Origin: Capniomyces stellatus
Lineage: Eukaryota > Kickxellomycota > Harpellomycetes > Harpellales > Legeriomycetaceae
Assembly: GCA_001661515.1 (NCBI GenBank)
Contig: LUVW01000016.1
Location: 220,374-284,373 of the forward strand
DNA: 64,000 nt
Reading direction: 5' to 3'
Shown: positions 59,012 through 64,000 of the stretch, one piece after another
How the letters are laid out: each line of letters opens with the position of its first letter
How positions within the stretch are numbered: the stretch's first letter is position 1
Notes under the pieces: model-generated
What the model was told of the DNA's origin: nothing
Seen by the model: the letters and a program-made list of their open reading frames with translations, nothing else
The model's database searches: none
Made by a program: the position numbers and the translations under genes

Positions 59012-60590
59012 CTATACTCGTGCCACCTCCGTTTCTGTTTCTCCCGCGACATTTCTATAGATATAAAACTGGTAAAAAATAACAAAGTCCAGGAACGGCG
59101 TTAATGCGCTTCCAAGAATCCAAGGCAAGTTCACTATCACATCGTCATACTCCATCGAATCTGCAAAGAACGCCAGGACAAACGTGATATTTCCCATCAA
59201 AGTGAAAACAAACATCCAAATGGATAGACCATCACACGACTTTAGACGGTAATTCAGAGTAATTTGAGGAATACGTGACCCAGCTAACAATTTACATTTA
59301 GATAAATCAAAAGTCAATCATAAAGTACAGACTTGATCAGACTTGATTAGCTTAAACTATGAAAGTCAAAAAAAAAAAGTATAACGGTGTGCAAGTTCTA
59401 TAACAACCACCAGTACTTGGGTTAGCAAACATTCGATATTTAGCTGTGTAACTACTTACTGTATAGCAACATGCTTAAATAGCCATACACCTGGGGCCAG
59501 AACTTCATTTCTGGTGTCATGGCAACAATCTAGCAATCAGGATACAATATTTTATATATTTTGTATATTTTATTGTACTTTATTTTTAACCAGTTGGCCC
59601 AAGGCTCGAGTTTAGCTATCGCAATCGCTTTAACATCATATACTTACGTTCTCGGCTTTACTACTATTTAAACCTCCGGAACAAATGAGGTATACCAAAG
59701 CAACCGTTAGTATGGCGCCTGCATATACGCTTATTCTGTGGCTATGGGCTGGGCCTTCACTGCTGGCACTCCCACTGCTTGACTCTCCTTCGACTACATG
59801 TCCGGTTCCATAGTTTTTTTGTTTGTTAGCTGATTCGCTGGGTAAAAGCGGCTCGTGAGTTCTAGATTCCTCGCCTATTGCAGTGTAGTTTGAAGAGCCT
59901 GCTTGGCTTTTCACGTAGCGATAGTAATACGTTTGATAAATAATTATTACGTCCGTCACTGTGTAGTAGGCAGCCAGAATAATCTAAACAAATAACAAGT
60001 TTTAAGTTCAAATTTTGCAGGCTCGAATGTCTTGTACTTGACCGCTGCAGATATTTGGAAGCAGGTGTTAAACAAGAACAAATCTGGAGGAAATTTTGAG
60101 AATTTCCAAAAATAAAAATAAATCATCTGGCTAAAACCCACTGCTGTATATCAACAATAATAATAAAAACTCACCGCTGTGAACAAAATCCCTTGTTGAA
60201 ATGAACCAACTAAGTTAAACAAGTCTCCAATTAGCCAGATCCATAACATGCCCATAGAAACTGAATCGCCAGATTTATTCTTATAATTTTCGATTATTTG
60301 CCTGAGTTCATAATTGAATTGGGATAAATAAAGTAGGAAGAAGAAAAGAAAAGAAGTGGAAAGAAAAACGCATTAGTTGTGAATTTAAACTTGGAATTCG
60401 AATAGAGCAAACAAAGACTTGAATACCAAGTTATAGACACTGATTCATAAGTACGAGTAGATAAAGGTTGGCTGGATTGGACTTACGGTACTGTGACGAT
60501 TATAAAGAAGAAAATCGAAATATACCCCAGATAGCTCGATAGCATTTCTCTCGATGGGGTGGGTGCAAGCAACACATGTATTAAGTTCAT
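59012..60590 (-). CDS. PQ-loop vacuolar amino-acid transporter (Ypq1/Stm1 family)
   Basis: Five exons: 60590..60487, 60301..60175, 59983..59648, 59529..59460, 59283..59012 (302 aa), GT-AG, phases agree. The family exports cationic amino acids from vacuoles or lysosomes (yeast Ypq1-3, human PQLC2/SLC66A1); fission yeast Stm1 was described as a nutrient-sensing receptor-like protein. Seen: the first PQ loop, P-Q-IIENYKNKSGDSVSMGMLWIW, then LIGDLFNLVGSFQQG and FTAIILAAYYTVTDVIIIYQTYYYR; a hydrophilic loop of about 65 residues with EPLLPSES and SSSGSASS; a helix AGAILTVALVYLICSG; and the second PQ motif GSRIPQITLNYRLKSCDGLSIWMF, NITFVLAF, LPWILGSALTPFLDFVIFYQFYIYR. About seven membrane segments, as expected. 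EPLLP resembles an acidic dileucine signal for vacuolar delivery, like that of Ypq1. Introns are 85-180 nt. Confidence 0.92.
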
Positions 60591-61283
60591 TGTGATGTAG
60601 TTTCAGCTCAAGTATAGTAAAGTGTGCTTAGGATCCGAGAACCGGCACTTTTTTAAATCCAAATAAAGTATACAAAGCCAGGCTACTTGTGAAGCTTTAT
60701 ATACATGAAAACAAAAGTCAGAACCAAAACTTATCCTGACCAAAAGCACTATAGTTTTTTTTTGTTATTACAAGACTAGCTTTAAAGTAGAATAGGGTCA
60801 TGCTGAAACTTTGAAACAAAGACGTTCCTGGAAATTAAGCTCGAAGCCCTCTGAGCCGAAATGTTACCAACGTTTGTGACAATTATGACAGGAACCATCA
60901 ACACATGTGACAAATTCAGCATAAATTACAATTCCACAATCAAAAAAATTGTTTTGATTCTTTTTTTTTAAAAAGAAAAAAAGCCTCCTCGAACAAAATG
61001 GTTCACAATGTGTGAATGTAAACAAGGGTAGGTGATGCAAAATCAGTATGGATGTGAACGGTTTGGTTGTAGATTTGGCTGTGGTTTATTAAAACAGGCG
61101 TTAGTTGTTAAATAAAAATTAAATCGTAATGTTGACTTTAGCAGACATATAGGCCCGTTATGGCTATTTAGAAAAAGATATGTGTGAAGGGGAAAGCAGG
61201 AATGGTTACCTAAATAAAGGGCGGAAAAAAAAAGGTGAATAGAAAAGGGAACGGAAAGAAAAAAAAAAGTAGACTCAATATAT
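60591..61283. other. Intergenic region upstream of the PQ-loop gene
   Basis: AT-rich promoter region of the PQ-loop gene and 3' flank of ERG1. The frame at 61043-61306 (-) is ERG1 3' flank and is not a gene. Confidence 0.6.
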
Positions 61284-63029
61284 TTACGAAACCATCTCGC
61301 TAACAATGAGGGGAATGAAAATATTGGCTGCTACGAAGAGAGTGTACAGCCCTCTAAATAGATTGGGAATCATGTCCCAAGGGGTTGTGGATTTACATAG
61401 CTGTAAGAAAATGGCGTATATAGCTACAGAGAAAAAGTGGTAGGCCAAAACAAGAGGGTTGATATTTGTTCCTGACAACAATCCGCTAGGACCGCAAATA
61501 GCCTCACCCCCCAAAGTAAAGTACTCGAAACAAGCGTTACGAAGGTTTCTGTACTGTTCACTGTCAGCTGCAAACAAAGAATACAGGGCTACAGACATGG
61601 TGTTGACAACAATAGCACGTGGGCGGCGGGTGGTGTAGACCTGGTCAAGGGCCTCGACTATGGCGTTGGTGTCATTGAGATCGGGAATACTGGCAGAGTT
61701 GAGATTTTCCATGATATAAACACAATCCCAATAGCCAACTGTCATTCCACCACCAGTCAACGGATGGCGCATGTTGAATGAGTCGCCAACAAACAGTGCA
61801 CCCTTGACACGCACCTTTTTGGCTGGATAGGACGAGTTGGTCATGACTCGGAGTCTTTTGGAGTTTGCCAAGCTTTCCAAAAACGCCTCGCGGATGCCCT
61901 TGGGCAGAGTTGAACCCGCAGCCTCGATGTATCGCCTCAGCGACCCGTTGCTCTGTTTAGGCAGCTTTGTTCCAGGGACATCAACCAGAACCCTGGTTTC
62001 GGTATCGGACAGCTGGTACATCAGAATCGGCGTGAACCCAGTCAAGAATACGTGTCCGTTGTGTGGACGTGGAAGAGGATTTTCTTTCTTATGCTCAATT
62101 ATAAACCCAACAAAGTGCGATCGAAGTGTGGGTTTGCTGGTTGGATTGTTAACTGTCCTGAATTTGGAGTAGATCCCGTCGGCAATCACAGTAAGTGGTG
62201 CATAGGCTTTGAACCCAACTAAACTCTCCTCTGTAACCAAAGTGTCGTCTCCAGTATGGTATGCCTCGAGGTCTTTGTGTCCTCTGCGAGGCTTAACTTC
62301 AACACCAAGCACCTGTCCTGTTGATCTATCTTTGATAAGCTCAGAGACCTCGGCCTCTACACAAGTAACGTTTGGCTCTGCCTTGCATGCTGCCCGGACG
62401 TTGGACAAGAACTCCCCGTGGTGAAATGACACACCCTTAATTCTATTCCCAGTTTCTTCGTCCACGTTGTATGGAACATAAACATTTTTGTTTCCAAAGG
62501 CAATGTGGTATCCACTCGCTTCAACCGCCGAAATCCCATAAAACGCCTCCTCCAGCCCCAATCTCTCCAACGCCTGCACCCCCCCTGGCTGCATAAGCTC
62601 TCCAACGATACGGTCAGGCTTATCCCAGCTTCTTTCAATCACCAGCACTCTCCTACCATCTCGTGCAAACGATGTTGCCATAGCCGCTCCAATTGGACCT
62701 GCCCCAACGACTATTACATCGTAGCCTTTAGCTAATATTTTGCCCTAAGCCGAATAAATCCAAATATGTACCATATCAGTTTACTAAATGAATCCTAAAT
62801 CTATTGAATGTTTTCCCATAACAACAGCATACCCATTACCCTCTTGGGTACATGTGTGTGCATGGAAGTAGTGCGTGTTTATTTTGTTCCAAACTAATTT
62901 GTAGTTTGTAGATACCAATTATAAAGCTACTTTACTCACCTGGTCTGCACAGGTTAGTACCATTGACCGGTCATTCACAAACCTTTTGAATGTGGGCTCA
63001 TCCCCTAGCTTGTTTACTTCGAACTTCAT
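61284..63029 (-). CDS. ERG1: Squalene epoxidase (squalene monooxygenase) ERG1
   Basis: Two exons, 63029..62940 and 62744..61284 (195-nt intron GTGAGT...CTTAG, phase 0), 516 residues. The enzyme oxidises squalene to 2,3-oxidosqualene with FAD, NADPH and O2 on ER or lipid droplets, the first oxygen-dependent step of ergosterol synthesis and the target of terbinafine. Seen: dinucleotide-binding GAGPIG (44-49) in YDVIVVGAGPIGAAMATSFA, ERSWDKPDRIVGELMQPGG, the conserved FAD motif GDSFNMRHPLTGGGMTVG (about 350), TLGGEAICGPSGLLSG, and two C-terminal hydrophobic segments (LVLAYHFFSVAIYAIFL and LYTLFVAANIFIPLIVS). The N-terminus begins MKFEVNKLGDEPTFKRFVND and has no separate transmembrane helix. Length is close to yeast (496). 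ATG at 63029 is the only plausible start; the intron places it before the Rossmann strand. Confidence 0.95.
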
Positions 63030-64000
63030 TCTCTTTGTTTTTTTTATTATTATCGTTTTTTTGCTTATTTTTTACTTATTTTTTGCTTATTTTTTGCTTT
63101 TATTTATAGCTGGTTTTAATTTCGTAATCTTCCGTCCTTATCTTGGTAAGTTTATTAACTTCTTTCGTTGGAGCGTCGAATCCAAATCCAGGTTCAGACT
63201 TAAAGAAATGGAAATTCTGGACCAAAGCGCTTTTTAGTTAACAATTATATGTATTAATAATAAGAGTGATGGTGATAATAGGCTGTTTTTGGAAATATTA
63301 AAATAATTAAATATGTGGTTCGGTAAATATAAAAGGTTTTGTCAAGTTTCGTCGCCAGCTTATTTTAATAGCGACCATTTAATTTCGTATAAAAAAAATC
63401 GCACTATACAAACACCAAAAAGAAACATTATTTTACGCTTTAAAAAGAATCTAAAAAAAACATACTATTTTTCTGAATCTAAATCAATACAATCAAAACT
63501 TTAGAAAAGCACTGCTGCTATTGGCTCGGTATTTTGTTATTCGAAATTGGCCAAGTTTTTTTTATTTCTGATTAAATTAGATTCCGAATCAAATTGATTA
63601 AATTGCACTCTGCCCTTAATAAACCACCAAGTAACTAAGCTTGGTTCTCTTGGGACCATTTAACTTGTATTCGTTTGAAGCTGTGAAAAAAAATCAAAAT
63701 CAAATAAAAAAAGCTGAATAAGTTGCACCACAATTATCACATGTTTTTGGCTGGTTTTTTGATTTTAAATAATAGTTGGCATTCCTGAGCCATGTCTATC
63801 TCTGCCTGTTTTTCATATAAATATATACCTATCACCAAACATGCCAAACTCGATAGCCATACTCAGACACTCTAAATTCAGGCCCACTGTGGTCTGCTAA
63901 TATACACTTGCACGCTCGTTTTTCTTTTATTTAGCCTGTAGCAAGTTTTTGTAGGTAAACCAACCCCAACTTACCCTTGGCCTTTTTATTTCATTAATGC
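63030..64000. other. Region upstream of ERG1
   Basis: AT-rich, with short frames at 62986-63237 and 63313-63504 (+) that look like chance. No gene recognised to the window end. Confidence 0.55.

Overview
The window is nuclear DNA of a fungus. The evidence is spliceosomal introns (GT-AG, roughly 85-230 nt), a Bck1/Mkh1-type MAPKKK, squalene epoxidase, a Gaa1-type GPI transamidase subunit, MCM3, a Rheb GTPase with a CAAX box, and dispersed eukaryotic tRNA genes. The AT-rich, homopolymer-laden intergenic DNA, low gene density and mixed intron load would fit an early-diverging (zygomycete-type, possibly Kickxellomycotina) lineage; that placement is an inference. Two poly-T tracts contain N, so this is a draft assembly.

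Layout. 1-5.1 kb: a diverged 69-bp direct repeat, a broken copy of the complex I 49-kDa subunit gene (NDUFS2), and a small scramblase-like gene. 5.1-9.4 kb: MCM3 (+) and a PITH-domain protein (-). 9.4-14.3 kb: a 4.9-kb stretch without a recognisable gene. 14.3-21.7 kb: an UNC93-like membrane protein, GAA1 (11 exons) and a probable mitochondrial ribosome-binding factor A, all on +. 21.9-23.7 kb: an F-box/LRR-like protein (-). 25.3-25.5 kb: tRNA-Glu(CTC) and initiator tRNA-Met(CAT), 7 nt apart and probably one transcription unit. 25.7-29.0 kb: BMT2 (+) converging on an OFD1/TPA1 dioxygenase (-). 30.2-34.4 kb: a 1283-aa protein I do not recognise. 36.0-38.7 kb: Rheb (+) and a probable mitochondrial PPR-like protein (-) whose presequence region contains an in-frame stop. 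40.7-43.7 kb: a secreted, highly charged repeat protein with several Kex2-type sites. 44.2-52.0 kb: a 2534-aa Bck1-type MAPKKK (-). 53.9-57.5 kb: an EDEM/Htm1 mannosidase with an interrupted PA domain (-). 59.0-60.6 kb: a PQ-loop vacuolar transporter (-). 61.3-63.0 kb: squalene epoxidase ERG1 (-).

Most genes are housekeeping: replication, rRNA modification, ER quality control and GPI anchoring, sterol synthesis, cell-wall and TOR signalling, mitochondrial ribosome biogenesis. I see no operon-like functional cluster and no intact transposon, CRISPR array or viral gene. Exon-intron models were built by hand; each joins exons with matching phases and GT-AG borders. The most unusual points are the tRNA-Glu/tRNA-iMet tandem with its atypical initiator anticodon stem, the NDUFS2 deletion pseudogene, the KR-punctuated secreted repeat protein, and the 21-nt stop-containing segment in the mitochondrial protein gene.
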